A stretch of 64,000 nucleotides of DNA. Origin: Streptomyces humicola (GTDB lineage Bacteria > Actinomycetota > Actinomycetes > Streptomycetales > Streptomycetaceae). A program made the translations under genes and the position numbers. A model generated the notes under the pieces. It did no database searches. It was not told the origin of the DNA and saw only the letters and a program-made list of their open reading frames with translations. Every line of letters begins with the position of its first letter. The first letter of the stretch is position 1. Positions 1 through 8,930 of the stretch are shown piece after piece. The stretch spans positions 1 to 64,000 of the forward strand of contig NZ_JANFNG010000012.1 in assembly GCF_024436035.1 (NCBI RefSeq), in the 5' to 3' direction.

Positions 1-56
1 CAAGCAGCAGTCCGCAAGCAGCAGTCCGCAAGCAGCAGTCCGCAAGCAGCAGTCCC
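1..56. repeat. Four tandem 14-bp repeats
   Basis: The unit CAAGCAGCAGTCCG occurs four times head to tail (the last copy ends in C) and runs off the left edge, so the array may be longer. It lies directly after the accA2 terminator, read from the gene. There are no spacers, so it is not a CRISPR array. The last unit overlaps the left arm of the terminator. Confidence 0.9.
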
Positions 57-80
57 CGGCCGGTGGACCGGCCGGGGACT
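51..80 (-). terminator. Terminator of the biotin carboxylase gene
   Basis: A perfect 13-bp GC-rich stem (AGTCCCCGGCCGG and its complement) encloses the four-base loop TGGA. It starts 19 bases past the stop codon of the gene at 100-1869. There is no strong T tract, as is common for actinomycete terminators. Confidence 0.85.
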
Positions 81-99
81 GGCTGTATCGAGCGCTGCG

Positions 100-1869
100 T
101 CAGTCCTTGATGTCGCAGATGGGGGCGCCGGAGGAGACGGAGGAGCCGACTTCGGCGGTCAGGCCCTTGATGGTGCCGGAGCGGTGGGCGTTGATGGGTT
201 GTTCCATCTTCATCGCTTCGAGGACGACGACGAGGTCGCCTTCGTTGACGTGCTGGCCTTCTTCGACGGCGACCTTGACGATGGTGCCTTGCATGGGGGA
301 GGCGAGGGTGTCGCCGGAGGCGGCGGGGCCGGACTTCTTCGCTGCGGCGCGGCGTTTGGGGCGGGCTCCGCCGGCCGCGGCGGTGCGGGCGATCTGCATG
401 CCCAGCGATGCGGGCAAGGAGACCTCGAGCCGCTTGCCGCCGACCTCGACGACCACCGTCTCCCTGCCGGCTTCCTCGGCCTCTTCGGTCTCGGCCGGGG
501 CACCGGCGAAGGCCGGGATGGTGTTGACGAACTCGGTCTCGATCCAGCGGGTGTGGACCGCAAAGGGCTCGTCGCCGGCGGGGGCGAAGGCGGGGTCGCT
601 GACGACGGCGCGGTGGAAGGGAATGGCGGTGGCCATGCCCTCCACGGTGAACTCCGCCAGCGCGCGCCGGGCCCGCTCAAGGGCTTGGCGGCGGGTGGCG
701 CCGGTGACGATCAGCTTGGCGAGCAGGGAGTCCCAGGCCGGGCCGATCACGCTGCCGGCCTGCACGCCCGCGTCCAGCCGGACGCCGGGCCCGGCCGGGG
801 GGTCGAAGGTGGTGACGGTGCCCGGGGCGGGCAGGAAGTTCCGGCCCGGGTCTTCGCCGTTGATGCGGAACTCGAAGGAGTGGCCGCGCAGCGGCGGGTC
901 GGTGTAGCCGAGTTCTTCGCCGTCGGCGATGCGGAACTGCTCGCGTACCAGGTCGATGCCGGTGACCTCTTCGGTGACCGGGTGCTCGACCTGCAGGCGG
1001 GTGTTGACCTCCAGGAAGGAGATGGTGCCGTCGGTGCCGACCAGGAACTCACACGTTCCGGCGCCGACGTATCCGGCTTCCTTGAGGATGGCCTTGGATG
1101 CGGCGTACAGCTCGGCGTTCTGCTGTTCGGTCAGGAAGGGGGCGGGGGCTTCCTCGACCAGCTTTTGGTGGCGGCGCTGCAGGGAGCAGTCGCGGGTGGA
1201 GACGACCACGACGTTGCCGTGGGCATCGGCCAGGCACTGCGTCTCGACGTGGCGGGGCTTGTCCAGGTAGCGCTCGACGAAGCATTCTCCGCGGCCGAAG
1301 GCGGCGACTGCTTCGCGGACCGCGGAGTCGTACAGCTCGCTGATCTCCTCCAGGGTGCGGGCGACCTTCAGTCCGCGGCCGCCGCCGCCGAAGGCGGCCT
1401 TGATGGCGATCGGCAGCCCGTGCTCGCGGGCGAAGGCGACGACCTCCTCGGCTCCGGAGACCGGGTCGGGGGTGCCGGCGACCAGGGGGGCGCCGGCGCG
1501 CTGGGCGATGTGGCGGGCGGCGACCTTGTCGCCCAGGCCGCGGATGGCCTGCGGCGGCGGGCCGATCCAGATCAGCCCGGCGTCGATGACGGCCTGGGCG
1601 AATTCGGCGTTCTCCGACAAGAACCCGTAGCCCGGGTGCACCGCATCTGCACCGGAATCGGCCGCCGCCTTGAGGACCTTGGTGATGTCCAGGTAGCTGG
1701 TGGCCGGGGTGTCACCGCCCAGGGCAAAGGCCTCGTCGGCGGCACGCACGTGCAACGCGTCCCGGTCCGGCTCCGCGTAGACCGCTACGCTGGCGATCCC
1801 CGCATCCCGGCAGGCACGGGCGACACGGACGGCGATTTCGCCGCGATTGGCGATGAGCACCTTGCGCAC
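100..1869 (-). CDS. accA2: Acyl-CoA carboxylase alpha chain (biotin carboxylase plus biotin carrier)
   Basis: Cytoplasmic alpha subunit of acetyl/propionyl-CoA carboxylase. It carboxylates its own biotin using ATP and bicarbonate; a separate beta chain then transfers the carboxyl group to acyl-CoA to make malonyl- or methylmalonyl-CoA. The 589 residues start with the biotin carboxylase signature ([13 protein letters not shown]), show the ATP-grasp glycine loop GGGGRG at 161-166 and [11 protein letters not shown] at 287-297. They end in a biotinyl domain with EAMKM at 551-555, lysine 554 being the biotin site. The start is GTG at 1869, about 6 bases after AAGGAGGG. The beta and epsilon chains and biotin ligase are nearby (3505-6386). 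The fused carboxylase-carrier layout is usual for actinomycetes. Confidence 0.96.
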   Translation of the reverse strand: MRKVLIANRGEIAVRVARACRDAGIASVAVYAEPDRDALHVRAADEAFALGGDTPATSYLDITKVLKAAADSGADAVHPGYGFLSENAEFAQAVIDAGLIWIGPPPQAIRGLGDKVAARHIAQRAGAPLVAGTPDPVSGAEEVVAFAREHGLPIAIKAAFGGGGRGLKVARTLEEISELYDSAVREAVAAFGRGECFVERYLDKPRHVETQCLADAHGNVVVVSTRDCSLQRRHQKLVEEAPAPFLTEQQNAELYAASKAILKEAGYVGAGTCEFLVGTDGTISFLEVNTRLQVEHPVTEEVTGIDLVREQFRIADGEELGYTDPPLRGHSFEFRINGEDPGRNFLPAPGTVTTFDPPAGPGVRLDAGVQAGSVIGPAWDSLLAKLIVTGATRRQALERARRALAEFTVEGMATAIPFHRAVVSDPAFAPAGDEPFAVHTRWIETEFVNTIPAFAGAPAETEEAEEAGRETVVVEVGGKRLEVSLPASLGMQIARTAAAGGARPKRRAAAKKSGPAASGDTLASPMQGTIVKVAVEEGQHVNEGDLVVVLEAMKMEQPINAHRSGTIKGLTAEVGSSVSSGAPICDIKD

Positions 1870-2222
1870 GATGGCTCCCTCCTTGAAACAAGCCGAGTTT
1901 AGGGACTGCCGACACGTCGTGCCGACCCACCCCTATGGGTGAGCTTGCCCACACGCACGGTTGCACGGCCGCCTTGCTTGATGCTTGAAGCCTTGTCGTT
2001 CCACGGTACGCCGGGGTTTCGCCGCACTCGGGCGGTGCGGGGTACGGACGCGACGGCTGTGGGGAACGCGATGCGGTGACGCGGATTCTTTGTGGGATCC
2101 CCACGACAGGAGGACGGAAAGTTTGCCGCGTCGCAGCGCCCCTACGGGTGATGCACGACGGACTCTTGTCGTGACCGTTACCCGTTAGTAGCGTCTGTGT
2201 CCCGGGGTGCGTGGAGGGTGAG
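1870..2222. other. Divergent intergenic region between accA2 and a membrane-protein gene
   Basis: This gap of about 350 bases holds the accA2 ribosome-binding site at its left end and a promoter for the rightward gene at 2166-2194. I see no convincing gene in the rest. Confidence 0.7.
2166..2194 (+). promoter_or_regulatory. Housekeeping-type promoter of the membrane-protein gene
   Basis: TTGTCG at 2166-2171 and TAGCGT at 2189-2194 are separated by exactly 17 bases, a good fit to the HrdB-type -35/-10 consensus. The downstream start codon is about 29 bases after the -10. Confidence 0.55.
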
Positions 2223-2657
2223 GTGGACCGGATGAGCAGACCGGTGGCAGCGGTGGGCGCGGCCGCGCTGATCGTCGAGGCGCTCGTCATCGCGTTCGTC
2301 AACGTCGTGCTGGGGCTTGCCGTCAAGCAGCAGAGCATGTCGTTCGGCGGAATCGCGCCCAAGGCGATGTCGGCCGGGGCCTTCGTGGCCGGCGCCCTGT
2401 TCGCGCTCTTCCTCCTGGTCTGCGCGGCGCTGCTGATCCGCATCGCCGCCACCGACCGCGCGCCGGGCCGCCTCGGATCGGTCGTGCTCATCGTCTGCGC
2501 CGTGGTGCACGGCGTGCTCGGCGCCGCGGTCGTCGGGATCGTCGGCTGGGCGGCCTTCGCCGCCGCCATGGTCGTCCTCGGGCTGCTGGTGTGGACGCTG
2601 CTGTCGTATGCGCGCAACGGCGGGAGCACGAACGGAGCTAGCCCCACAAGTCCGTGA
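2223..2657 (+). CDS. Small integral membrane protein
   Basis: A protein of about 144 residues with four hydrophobic helices: an N-terminal one after MSRPVAAVG, one around [16 protein letters not shown], and two near the C-terminus. No catalytic motif is visible, so no function is assigned. GTG at 2223 is favoured because GGAGGG lies 4 bases upstream. GTG at 2211 and ATG at 2232 are in-frame alternatives. The 3' end overlaps convergently with maf by 20 bases. I recall a membrane protein at this position in Streptomyces next to maf and accA2, but could not check this. Confidence 0.75.
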   Translation: MDRMSRPVAAVGAAALIVEALVIAFVNVVLGLAVKQQSMSFGGIAPKAMSAGAFVAGALFALFLLVCAALLIRIAATDRAPGRLGSVVLIVCAVVHGVLGAAVVGIVGWAAFAAAMVVLGLLVWTLLSYARNGGSTNGASPTSP

Positions 2658-3246
2658 TGCGCACGCCGACTTCGGCGAGCAGCTCCCGCAGCAGCGGCAG
2701 CGACAGGCCGATGACGTTGCCGTGGTCTCCCTCGATGGAGTCGATGAACGGTGCGGAGCGGCCGTCGAGCGTGAACGCGCCCGCCACGTACAGCGGTTCG
2801 CCGCTCGCGACATACGCCTCGATCTCGGCGTCGTCCGGCGTGCCGAACCGCACCGTCGTCGACGCCGTCCGCGACGCTCGCTTCCCGTTCACTGTGTCGA
2901 TCACGCAGTGCCCGGTGCGCAGCACGCCCGCGCGCCCGCGCATCGACCGCCACCGGGCCGTCGCCTCGGCCGCGTCACGCGGCTTGCCCAGCGCCTGACC
3001 GTCGAGTTCGAGCACCGAGTCGCAGCCGACGACGAGCGCCCCCGGGCCGTCGCCGTCCAACTGCGCGGCGACGGCCGTCGCTTTGGCCTCGGCGAGCAGC
3101 AGGGCGAGCTCGCTGGGGGTGGCCGCGTTGATCCCGTTCTCGTCCACCCCGCTGACGACGACCTCCGGGTCGAGGCCGGCCTGCCTGAGCAGTCCGAGCC
3201 GGGCGGGGGAGGCGGAGGCGAGGACGAGCGTGCGCTGGACGGTCAT
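2638..3246 (-). CDS. maf: Maf-type nucleoside triphosphate pyrophosphatase
   Basis: Maf/HAM1-like pyrophosphatase of 202 residues. The family hydrolyses non-canonical or methylated nucleoside triphosphates to monophosphates and is linked to septum control. Visible signatures are the N-terminal [16 protein letters not shown] substrate loop, [18 protein letters not shown] with the catalytic aspartate, and the later TGHCVIDT segment. Length is normal. It starts at ATG 3246, with no clear Shine-Dalgarno sequence, 33 bases after the 46-residue gene. It therefore probably belongs to the accB-accE-small protein-maf transcription unit. Confidence 0.93.
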   Translation of the reverse strand: MTVQRTLVLASASPARLGLLRQAGLDPEVVVSGVDENGINAATPSELALLLAEAKATAVAAQLDGDGPGALVVGCDSVLELDGQALGKPRDAAEATARWRSMRGRAGVLRTGHCVIDTVNGKRASRTASTTVRFGTPDDAEIEAYVASGEPLYVAGAFTLDGRSAPFIDSIEGDHGNVIGLSLPLLRELLAEVGVRITDLWG

Positions 3247-3279
3247 GGGGAAAGCGTATCGAGCCGCAGCCGCGGGCCC

Positions 3280-3420
3280 TCAGCCGCGCCAGGAGGCGAG
3301 CAGCATGATCACCGGCGCCATGATCGCGATCACCAGAGCGCCCCGCCGCAGCATCGTCTGGGCCCGTCGCAGCTCCTCAGGCTGCTCGTCGTCGTCGTCG
3401 GAGAGGTCGGACCACAGCAT
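3280..3420 (-). CDS. 46-residue single-span membrane protein
   Basis: Translating the minus strand gives 46 residues: an acidic N-terminus (SDLSDDDDEQPEEL), a short basic stretch, then one hydrophobic helix (ALVIAIMAPVIMLLA) and the end WRG. It sits between accE and maf on the same strand and is probably co-transcribed with them. Function is unknown. The acidic-head, single-helix design and its place beside carboxylase genes suggest a small membrane-associated accessory protein. That is inference only. Confidence 0.7.
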   Translation of the reverse strand: MLWSDLSDDDDEQPEELRRAQTMLRRGALVIAIMAPVIMLLASWRG

Positions 3421-3504
3421 GGTCTCGATCCTGAGCGCTCGGCCCTACGACGCGCCTGAGTACGCGTACTCATGTCCGGCGGTGCGGGGTGGCGCGGCCC
3501 GGCG

Positions 3505-3717
3505 TCAGTACGGCCAGTACGTGCTCCGCCACGCCTTCGGCCCGGGCCTGGGCACCCGTCGCGCCGCGATGTTGCGCGCCGGGTCCGCCCACTCGTCGAG
3601 CCGGTCGGCACCGCCGCCGGGCGCGGCGGCCGCACCGGCCGCCGCGCGCGCCTGAACCACCGCGAGCGCGGCGGCCAACTCCTCCGGGGTCGGGTTCCCT
3701 CGTATGACCTTGAACAT
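3505..3717 (-). CDS. accE: Acyl-CoA carboxylase epsilon subunit
   Basis: Small epsilon chain that stabilises and stimulates the alpha-beta carboxylase complex in actinomycetes. The conserved N-terminal motif FKVIRGNPTPEELAA is present, followed by an alanine-rich helix and a basic, Trp/Tyr-containing tail. ATG at 3717 gives 70 residues and has GAAGGG about 8 bases upstream. A GTG at 3744, 4 bases after the beta-subunit stop, would add nine residues. It lies directly downstream of the beta subunit in the same operon. Confidence 0.88.
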   Translation of the reverse strand: MFKVIRGNPTPEELAAALAVVQARAAAGAAAAPGGGADRLDEWADPARNIAARRVPRPGPKAWRSTYWPY

Positions 3718-3748
3718 GCCGGACACCCTTCTCTGCAACTTCACAGCC

Positions 3749-5329
3749 CTACAGCGGAATGTTGCCGTGCTTCTTCGGCGGCAGGCTCTCGCGCTTGTTC
3801 CGCAGCGTCCGCAGCGCCTTGACGATGTGCGTCCGGGTCTCGGACGGGGCGATCACCGCGTCGACGTAACCGCGCTCGGCGGCGATGTACGGGTTGAGCA
3901 GGGTGTCCTCATACTCGGCGAGCAGCTGTTCGCGCAGCTCTTCCGGACTGTCGGACTCGGAGAGCGAACGGCGGTGCAGGATGTTGACCGCGCCCTGCGC
4001 ACCCATCACCGCGATCTGGGCCGTCGGCCAGGCGAGGTTGAGATCGGCGCCGAGGTGCTTGGAGCCCATGACGTCGTACGCGCCGCCGTACGCCTTGCGG
4101 GTGATCACGGTGATCAGCGGGACGGTCGCCTCGGCGTAGGCGTAGATCAGCTTGGCACCGCGCCGGATGATGCCGTTCCACTCCTGGTCGGTGCCGGGCA
4201 GGAAGCCGGGCACGTCCACGAAGGTCAGCACCGGGACGTTGAAGCTGTCGCAGGTGCGCACAAAGCGCGCCGCCTTCTCGGAGGCGTCGATGTCGAGACA
4301 GCCGGCGAACTGCATCGGCTGGTTGGCGACGATGCCGACCGGGCGGCCCTCGACGCGTCCGAAGCCGGTGAGGATGTTCGGCGCGAACATCGCCTGGCTC
4401 TCGAGGAATTCACCATCGTCGAGGACGTGCTCGAAGACCTTGTGCATGTCGTACGGCTGGTTCGCGGAGTCGGGGATCAGCTCGTCGAGTTCGAGGTCGT
4501 CGCCGGTGACGGTCAGGTCCGCCTCCTCGGCGTAGGCGGGCGGCTCCTCGAGGTTGTTGCTCGGCAGGTAGGACAGCAGCGCCTTGACGTAGTCGATGGC
4601 GTCCTTCTCGTCGCCCGCCATGTGGTGCGCGTTCCCCGACTTGGTGGAGTGCGAGCGGGCGCCGCCGAGCTCCTCGAAACCGACGTCCTCACCGGTGACG
4701 GTCTTGATCACATCAGGGCCGGTGATGAACATGTGCGAGGTCTGATCCACCATCACCACGAAGTCGGTGATCGCGGGGGAGTACACCGCGCCGCCCGCGC
4801 ACGGGCCCATGATCAGCGAGATCTGCGGGATCACGCCGGAGGCGTGGGTGTTGCGGCGGAAGATCTCGCCGTACATGCCGAGCGAGGCCACGCCCTCCTG
4901 GATGCGGGCACCGCCGGAGTCGTTGATGCCGATGACCGGGCAGCCGGTCTTCAGGGCGAAGTCCATCACCTTGACGATCTTCTCGCCGAAGACCTCGCCC
5001 AGTGCCCCGCCGAAGACGGTGAAGTCCTGCGAGAACACGGCAACCGGGCGGCCGTCGACCGTGCCGTACCCGGTGACGACACCGTCCCCGTAGGGGCGGG
5101 TCTGCTCCATGCCGAAGGTGGTGGAGCGGTGCCGGGCGAACTCGTCCAGCTCGACGAACGAACCCTCGTCCAGCAGCAGATGGACGCGCTCGCGCGCGGT
5201 CAGCTTGCCCTTCGCGTGCTGCTTCTCCACGGCGCGTGCGGAGCCCGCATGCGTCGCCTCGTCGATACGGCGGCGCAGGTCCGCGAGCTTGCCCGCAGTG
5301 GTGTGGATGTCGTACTCCGGCTCGGCCAT
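3749..5329 (-). CDS. pccB: Acyl-CoA (propionyl-CoA) carboxylase beta chain
   Basis: Carboxyltransferase that moves CO2 from biotin on the alpha chain to acetyl- or propionyl-CoA. The protein of 526 residues has the two-crotonase-domain layout. The N-terminal half has the acyl-CoA and oxyanion elements ([25 protein letters not shown]); the C-terminal half has [10 protein letters not shown] and [16 protein letters not shown]. It ends in the typical [13 protein letters not shown] at 5329 is chosen because the family motif [15 protein letters not shown] follows directly. The open frame continues upstream but that part does not resemble the family. It is followed by accE, the 46-residue gene and maf. 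Confidence 0.95.
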   Translation of the reverse strand: MAEPEYDIHTTAGKLADLRRRIDEATHAGSARAVEKQHAKGKLTARERVHLLLDEGSFVELDEFARHRSTTFGMEQTRPYGDGVVTGYGTVDGRPVAVFSQDFTVFGGALGEVFGEKIVKVMDFALKTGCPVIGINDSGGARIQEGVASLGMYGEIFRRNTHASGVIPQISLIMGPCAGGAVYSPAITDFVVMVDQTSHMFITGPDVIKTVTGEDVGFEELGGARSHSTKSGNAHHMAGDEKDAIDYVKALLSYLPSNNLEEPPAYAEEADLTVTGDDLELDELIPDSANQPYDMHKVFEHVLDDGEFLESQAMFAPNILTGFGRVEGRPVGIVANQPMQFAGCLDIDASEKAARFVRTCDSFNVPVLTFVDVPGFLPGTDQEWNGIIRRGAKLIYAYAEATVPLITVITRKAYGGAYDVMGSKHLGADLNLAWPTAQIAVMGAQGAVNILHRRSLSESDSPEELREQLLAEYEDTLLNPYIAAERGYVDAVIAPSETRTHIVKALRTLRNKRESLPPKKHGNIPL

Positions 5330-5513
5330 GTCGGGCGGCTCTCCTGCTCTCGTCAGGTCGGAACGGGTCGAACGAGGTCGGACGTGACTGGGACGTGACT
5401 CGTGAGTAACGCTGTTTCGTAGCGTAACGGCGCCACTCCAGGCGGGGCACTGCGGCGTTGGACACACTCGCGCCTCGATCGCTCATGGCGCGGGGCGCTC
5501 ATAGGCTGGATCG

Positions 5514-6386
5514 ATGAACTCCAAACCGACGTCCCAGCCCTGGTCGGACCTGGACCGCCCGCCGCTCAACGAGGGTGCGCTGCGACGCGCGCTGCTGACT
5601 GGGGCGGATGCTCCCCCTGCCTCCGGCGGGAGGTGCCCCTTGTGGACCTCGCTCGACGTCGTCACGCAGACCGGTTCCACCAACGTCGACCTGGCCGAAC
5701 GCGCCAGGGCGGGCGCGGCGGAAGGCGCCGTCCTCGTCGCGGAGGAGCAGACGGCGGGCCGCGGACGCCTCGACCGCCGCTGGTCGGCACCGGCCCGCTC
5801 GGGGCTCTTCTTCTCCGTGCTGCTGCGGCCGGCGGCGGTGCCGGCCGAGCGCTGGGGATGGCTGCCGCTGCTCGCAGGGGTGGCGACGGCGACGGCGGTC
5901 TCCCGGATCGCGGGCGTCGACACGGCGCTGAAATGGCCCAATGACCTGCTGGTGACGGTGGGCGGCGAGGAGCGCAAGGCGGCCGGGATCCTTGCCGAGC
6001 GGGTCGGGACCACGGGCATCGTCGTCGGCGTCGGGCTCAACGTCACGCTGCGCGAGGACGAGCTTCCGGTGCCGAATGCCGGGTCGCTCGCGCTTGCCGG
6101 CGCCGCGGTCACCGACCGTGATCCGCTGCTTCGGGCGGTGCTGCGCTCGATCGCCGAGTGGTACGTCAAGTGGCGCGACGCGGGCGGCGACCCGCACGTC
6201 TGCGGGCTGCGCGAGACATACGCGGCGGGCTGCGCGACGCTCGGCCGTACGGTTCGCGCCACGCTGCCCGGGGGGCGCGAGGTGGAGGGGAACGCGGTGT
6301 CCATCGACGACGAGGGCAGGCTGGTGCTGGCGGCGGACGGCGCCGAGGTCGCGGTCGGCGCAGGGGACGTGGTGCACGTGCGCTGA
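5514..6386 (+). CDS. birA: Biotin--[acetyl-CoA carboxylase] ligase
   Basis: Activates biotin as biotinyl-AMP and attaches it to the carrier lysine of the carboxylase alpha chain encoded nearby. Catalytic core motifs are GRGRLDRRWSAP and KWPNDLLVTVGG, followed by a C-terminal SH3-like cap. There is no N-terminal HTH, so it is a ligase only and not a repressor. TAGGCT at 5502-5507 lies 6 bases before the ATG with no Shine-Dalgarno sequence, which suggests a leaderless message. Oddity: residues about 31-43 (DAPPASGGRC) have no counterpart that I know in the family. They coincide with a 30-bp repeat also found at 7811-7840. The gene is divergent from pccB. Confidence 0.93.
   Translation: MNSKPTSQPWSDLDRPPLNEGALRRALLTGADAPPASGGRCPLWTSLDVVTQTGSTNVDLAERARAGAAEGAVLVAEEQTAGRGRLDRRWSAPARSGLFFSVLLRPAAVPAERWGWLPLLAGVATATAVSRIAGVDTALKWPNDLLVTVGGEERKAAGILAERVGTTGIVVGVGLNVTLREDELPVPNAGSLALAGAAVTDRDPLLRAVLRSIAEWYVKWRDAGGDPHVCGLRETYAAGCATLGRTVRATLPGGREVEGNAVSIDDEGRLVLAADGAEVAVGAGDVVHVR
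5610..5639 (-). repeat. 30-bp dispersed repeat inside birA
   Basis: Read on the minus strand, this segment matches 7811-7840 at all but about three positions (shared cores CTCCCGCCG and AGGCAGGGGGAG). It lies in frame in birA and encodes the extra residues near position 35. The complementary CTCCC and GGGAG blocks make it partly self-complementary. Confidence 0.75.
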
Positions 6387-6455
6387 CAGGCGTGGTGAGC
6401 TGCGACGCGATCGCACAGGTTGGCTCGGAGAGGACTTGGGCCAAGGGGCGTGAGC

Positions 6456-6472
6456 TACGGCACACTGCCGTA
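6456..6472. promoter_or_regulatory. Operator-like dyad upstream of cya
   Basis: TACGGCA-CAC-TGCCGTA is a perfect 7-bp inverted repeat with a 3-base centre. It lies between birA and the adenylate cyclase gene, about 190 bases before the cya start. A second short hairpin (GCCGCCGT/ACGGCGGC, 6597-6619) lies nearer the start. A TetR-type repressor site is plausible but unproven. Confidence 0.4.
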
Positions 6473-6660
6473 TCGTTGACCCGACGTTCCCCCGAGGCTG
6501 AGCCACGGGAACCCCAGCGTGATCGGACGATCGGAAGGGCTCGGAAGGCAGTGCGCGGAGCCTGGCTGTATTCCCCGGCCGATGCCGGCGCGGGCGGCCG
6601 CCGTGACCGTAACGGCGGCGGCCGGGTGCGGGGTGGACGGTGAGCGTGGGGGAGGCGGGG

Positions 6661-7779
6661 ATGCACCCGCGCGAGCCGGAGAAGCCGGATGCGCCCGAGG
6701 CGAACGAGGCCGCTCGTGAGCATGCGTACGAACACGCTGAGGAGCACGCGCGGGACACCAACGAGCACGAGGCGGACCCCCTCGCGCTCCGCCTCGAACA
6801 CCTGATCCTCGGCGCGGAGCGCCGCTACACGCCCTTCCAGGCGGCCCGCACTGCTGGGGTGTCGATGGAGCTGGCGTCCCGCTTCTGGCGGGCGATGGGT
6901 TTCGCCGACATCGGCCAGGCGAAGGCACTCACCGAGGCCGACGTCCTGGCGCTGCGCCGCCTCGCCGGCCTGGTGGAGGCCGGCCTGCTGAGCGAGTCCA
7001 TGGCGGTTCAGGTCGCCCGCTCGACCGGGCAGACCACGGCACGCCTTGCCGACTGGCAGACCGACTCCTTCCTCGAAGGCCTCACCGAGCCGCCCGAGTT
7101 GGGCATGACGCGGGCCGAGGTCGCGTATCCGCTGATCGAGCTGCTGCTGCCGGAGCTCGAGGAGTTCATCATCTATGTCTGGCGGCGCCAGCTCGCCGCC
7201 GCGACCAGCCGCGTCGCGCAGGCCGACGACGAGGAAGCGGTCAACCGGCGGCTCGCCGTCGGCTTCGCCGATCTCGTCGGCTTCACCCGGCTCACGCGGC
7301 GGCTGGAGGAGGAGGAGCTCGGCGAGCTCGTCGAGGCATTCGAGACGACGTGCGCCGATCTCGTCGCGGCGCACGGCGGCCGGCTGATCAAGACACTCGG
7401 TGACGAGGTGCTCTTCGTCAGCGACGACCCGGGTATCGCAGCCGAGATCGGGCTGCGGCTGATCGAGACGATGAGCGGCGACGAGACGATGCCGGAGCTG
7501 CGGGTCGGGATGTCCTTCGGCACGGTGACAACCCGGATGGGCGATGTCTTCGGCACGACGGTGAACCTGGCGAGCAGGCTCACCTCCATAGCGCCGCGCG
7601 ACGCCGTGCTCGTCGACGGGGAGCTGGCGGAGGCGCTCGGCGCGTCCGGCGACGCGCCCCTCTCGGAGGCGGAGGCGTCGGAGGACGAGAAGTACCGCTT
7701 CGCACTCCAGCCGATGTGGCGCCGCCCGGTGCGCGGTCTCGGCGTCGTCGAGCCGTGGCTGCTGACGCGCCGCGGCTGA
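6661..7779 (+). CDS. cya: Class III adenylate cyclase
   Basis: Cytoplasmic cyclase that makes cAMP from ATP. The first 40 residues are rich in His and Glu and look disordered. Next comes an all-helical regulatory region (FQAARTAGVSMELASRFWRAMGF resembles a HTH-like element), then the class III catalytic domain from about residue 190. It has FADLVGFTRLTR (metal-binding Asp), GGRLIKTLGDEVLF (second metal-binding Asp) and FGTTVNLASRL (transition-state Asn/Arg). ATG at 6661 has GGGGGAGG 5 bases upstream; GTG at 6640 is in frame but less well placed. The same enzyme precedes an enoyl-CoA hydratase and GGDEF gene in Streptomyces as I recall. In that genus cAMP influences germination and development. 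Confidence 0.93.
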   Translation: MHPREPEKPDAPEANEAAREHAYEHAEEHARDTNEHEADPLALRLEHLILGAERRYTPFQAARTAGVSMELASRFWRAMGFADIGQAKALTEADVLALRRLAGLVEAGLLSESMAVQVARSTGQTTARLADWQTDSFLEGLTEPPELGMTRAEVAYPLIELLLPELEEFIIYVWRRQLAAATSRVAQADDEEAVNRRLAVGFADLVGFTRLTRRLEEEELGELVEAFETTCADLVAAHGGRLIKTLGDEVLFVSDDPGIAAEIGLRLIETMSGDETMPELRVGMSFGTVTTRMGDVFGTTVNLASRLTSIAPRDAVLVDGELAEALGASGDAPLSEAEASEDEKYRFALQPMWRRPVRGLGVVEPWLLTRRG

Positions 7780-7810
7780 TCTGCGATGATCTCTGCCTAC
7801 GCCGCGGCAG

Positions 7811-7840
7811 GGGGTACCTCCCGCCGCAGGCAGGGGGAGG
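7811..7840 (+). repeat. 30-bp dispersed repeat, intergenic copy
   Basis: This is the second copy, on the opposite strand, of the sequence embedded in birA (5610-5639). Here it lies in the 103-base gap between cya and the enoyl-CoA hydratase gene. The CTCCC and GGGAG blocks could form a small hairpin after cya. Confidence 0.7.
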
Positions 7841-7882
7841 CTGATGTCAGAGCACGATCGTTGACCGGGAGGGCGGCGCGGG

Positions 7883-8680
7883 ATGACGGAGCAGAGGATC
7901 GGGGAGTGGGTCGTCGTTCGGCGGCACGGGGAGCACGTCGCCGAGCTGGTACTCGACCGAGTGAAGGCGATGAACGCCGTCTCGACGCAGATGGCGCGTG
8001 CGCTGGCGGACGCGTGCGCGGCGCTGTCCGCCGACCGTTCCGTGAGCGCCGTGGTGCTCACCTCATCGCATGAGCGGGCGTTCTGCGTCGGCGCCGACCT
8101 GAAGGAGCGCAACGCGTTCACCGACGCCGACCTGGTACGGCAGCGCCCGGTCACGCGTGCCGCGTACACCGGCGTCCTCGAACTGCCGATGCCCGCCATC
8201 GCGGCCGTGCACGGGTTCGCACTCGGCGGCGGGTTCGAACTCGCGCTCTCCTGCGACGTGATCGTCGCCGACGACACGGCGGTCGTCGGGCTCCCCGAGG
8301 TGTCGGTCGGCGTCATCCCGGGCGGCGGCGGCACGCAACTGCTGCCGCGCCGCGTTGGCGCGGCGCGCGCGGCGGAACTCGTCTTCACCGCCCGCCGGGT
8401 CCCGGCGGCCGAGGCGCTCGCCCTCGGCCTGATCGACCAGCTCGTCGACGAGGGCGAGGACCGCACGACGGCGCTCGCCCTCGCCGAACGCATCGCCGCG
8501 AACTCCCCCGTGGGCCTGCGCGCCGCGAAGCGCGCACTGCGCCTCGGCCAGGGGCTCGGCCTGCGTGAGGGCCTGGAGGTCGAGGACGCGGCGTGGCGCA
8601 CGACCGCCTTCTCCGGCGACCGCGCGGAAGGCGTCGCCGCCTTCAACGAAAAGCGCACCCCGGCCTGGCCGGGCGAGTAA
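7883..8680 (+). CDS. Enoyl-CoA hydratase/isomerase family protein
   Basis: Crotonase-fold enzyme of 265 residues, probably hydrating trans-2-enoyl-CoA in beta-oxidation or a related acyl-CoA step. The two oxyanion-hole segments are seen: AFCVGADLKERN and AAVHGFALGGGFELALSCD. The glutamate-bearing loop LPEVSVGVIPGGGGTQLLPR and the helical C-terminal trimerisation part follow. Length is normal. It lies between cya and the diguanylate cyclase on the same strand. The exact substrate cannot be read from sequence. Confidence 0.92.
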   Translation: MTEQRIGEWVVVRRHGEHVAELVLDRVKAMNAVSTQMARALADACAALSADRSVSAVVLTSSHERAFCVGADLKERNAFTDADLVRQRPVTRAAYTGVLELPMPAIAAVHGFALGGGFELALSCDVIVADDTAVVGLPEVSVGVIPGGGGTQLLPRRVGAARAAELVFTARRVPAAEALALGLIDQLVDEGEDRTTALALAERIAANSPVGLRAAKRALRLGQGLGLREGLEVEDAAWRTTAFSGDRAEGVAAFNEKRTPAWPGE

Positions 8681-8708
8681 CGCCGGGAGCGGCGGACGCC
8701 TTCGCGCC

Positions 8709-8847
8709 GCGGCATGGTGATTCACCGGGTGCGGCTTTCGTCTCGCCTCTTCGGCGCGAAGAACGCGAAGAAGCGGCCCCCGTTCTGAGACGGCGCGATA
8801 CGTCAGCCACTCCGTTGGCGTGCGCACCCGGCGAATCACCATGCCGC
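8709..8847. repeat. 139-bp intergenic element with 25-bp terminal inverted repeats
   Basis: The arms at 8709-8733 and 8823-8847 are complementary over 25 bases with one mismatch and enclose 89 bases without a gene. The layout resembles a miniature inverted-repeat element. I see no target-site duplication, so insertion is not proven. The element fills most of the gap before the diguanylate cyclase gene and could also form a long hairpin in RNA. Confidence 0.7.
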
Positions 8848-8930
8848 CCAACGGCGAGAGGCTGCGAGGTGAAATGCACCGCAATGTCCTTAGCCTTGAG
8901 TGCATTGACGTGTACGGAGAGGCGGCGGCG

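Noticed and set aside
1-56. Possible CRISPR array
   Set aside because: The repeats are contiguous with no spacers. The octamer array at 16651-16729 and the 13-bp repeats at 34534-34572 fail for the same reason.
3704-5398. Long open frame on the + strand opposite pccB
   Set aside because: It is an antisense shadow of a high-GC gene: the minus strand encodes an unmistakable carboxyltransferase. The same applies to long frames opposite accA2, cya/enoyl-CoA hydratase, the L,D-transpeptidase and the chitinase.
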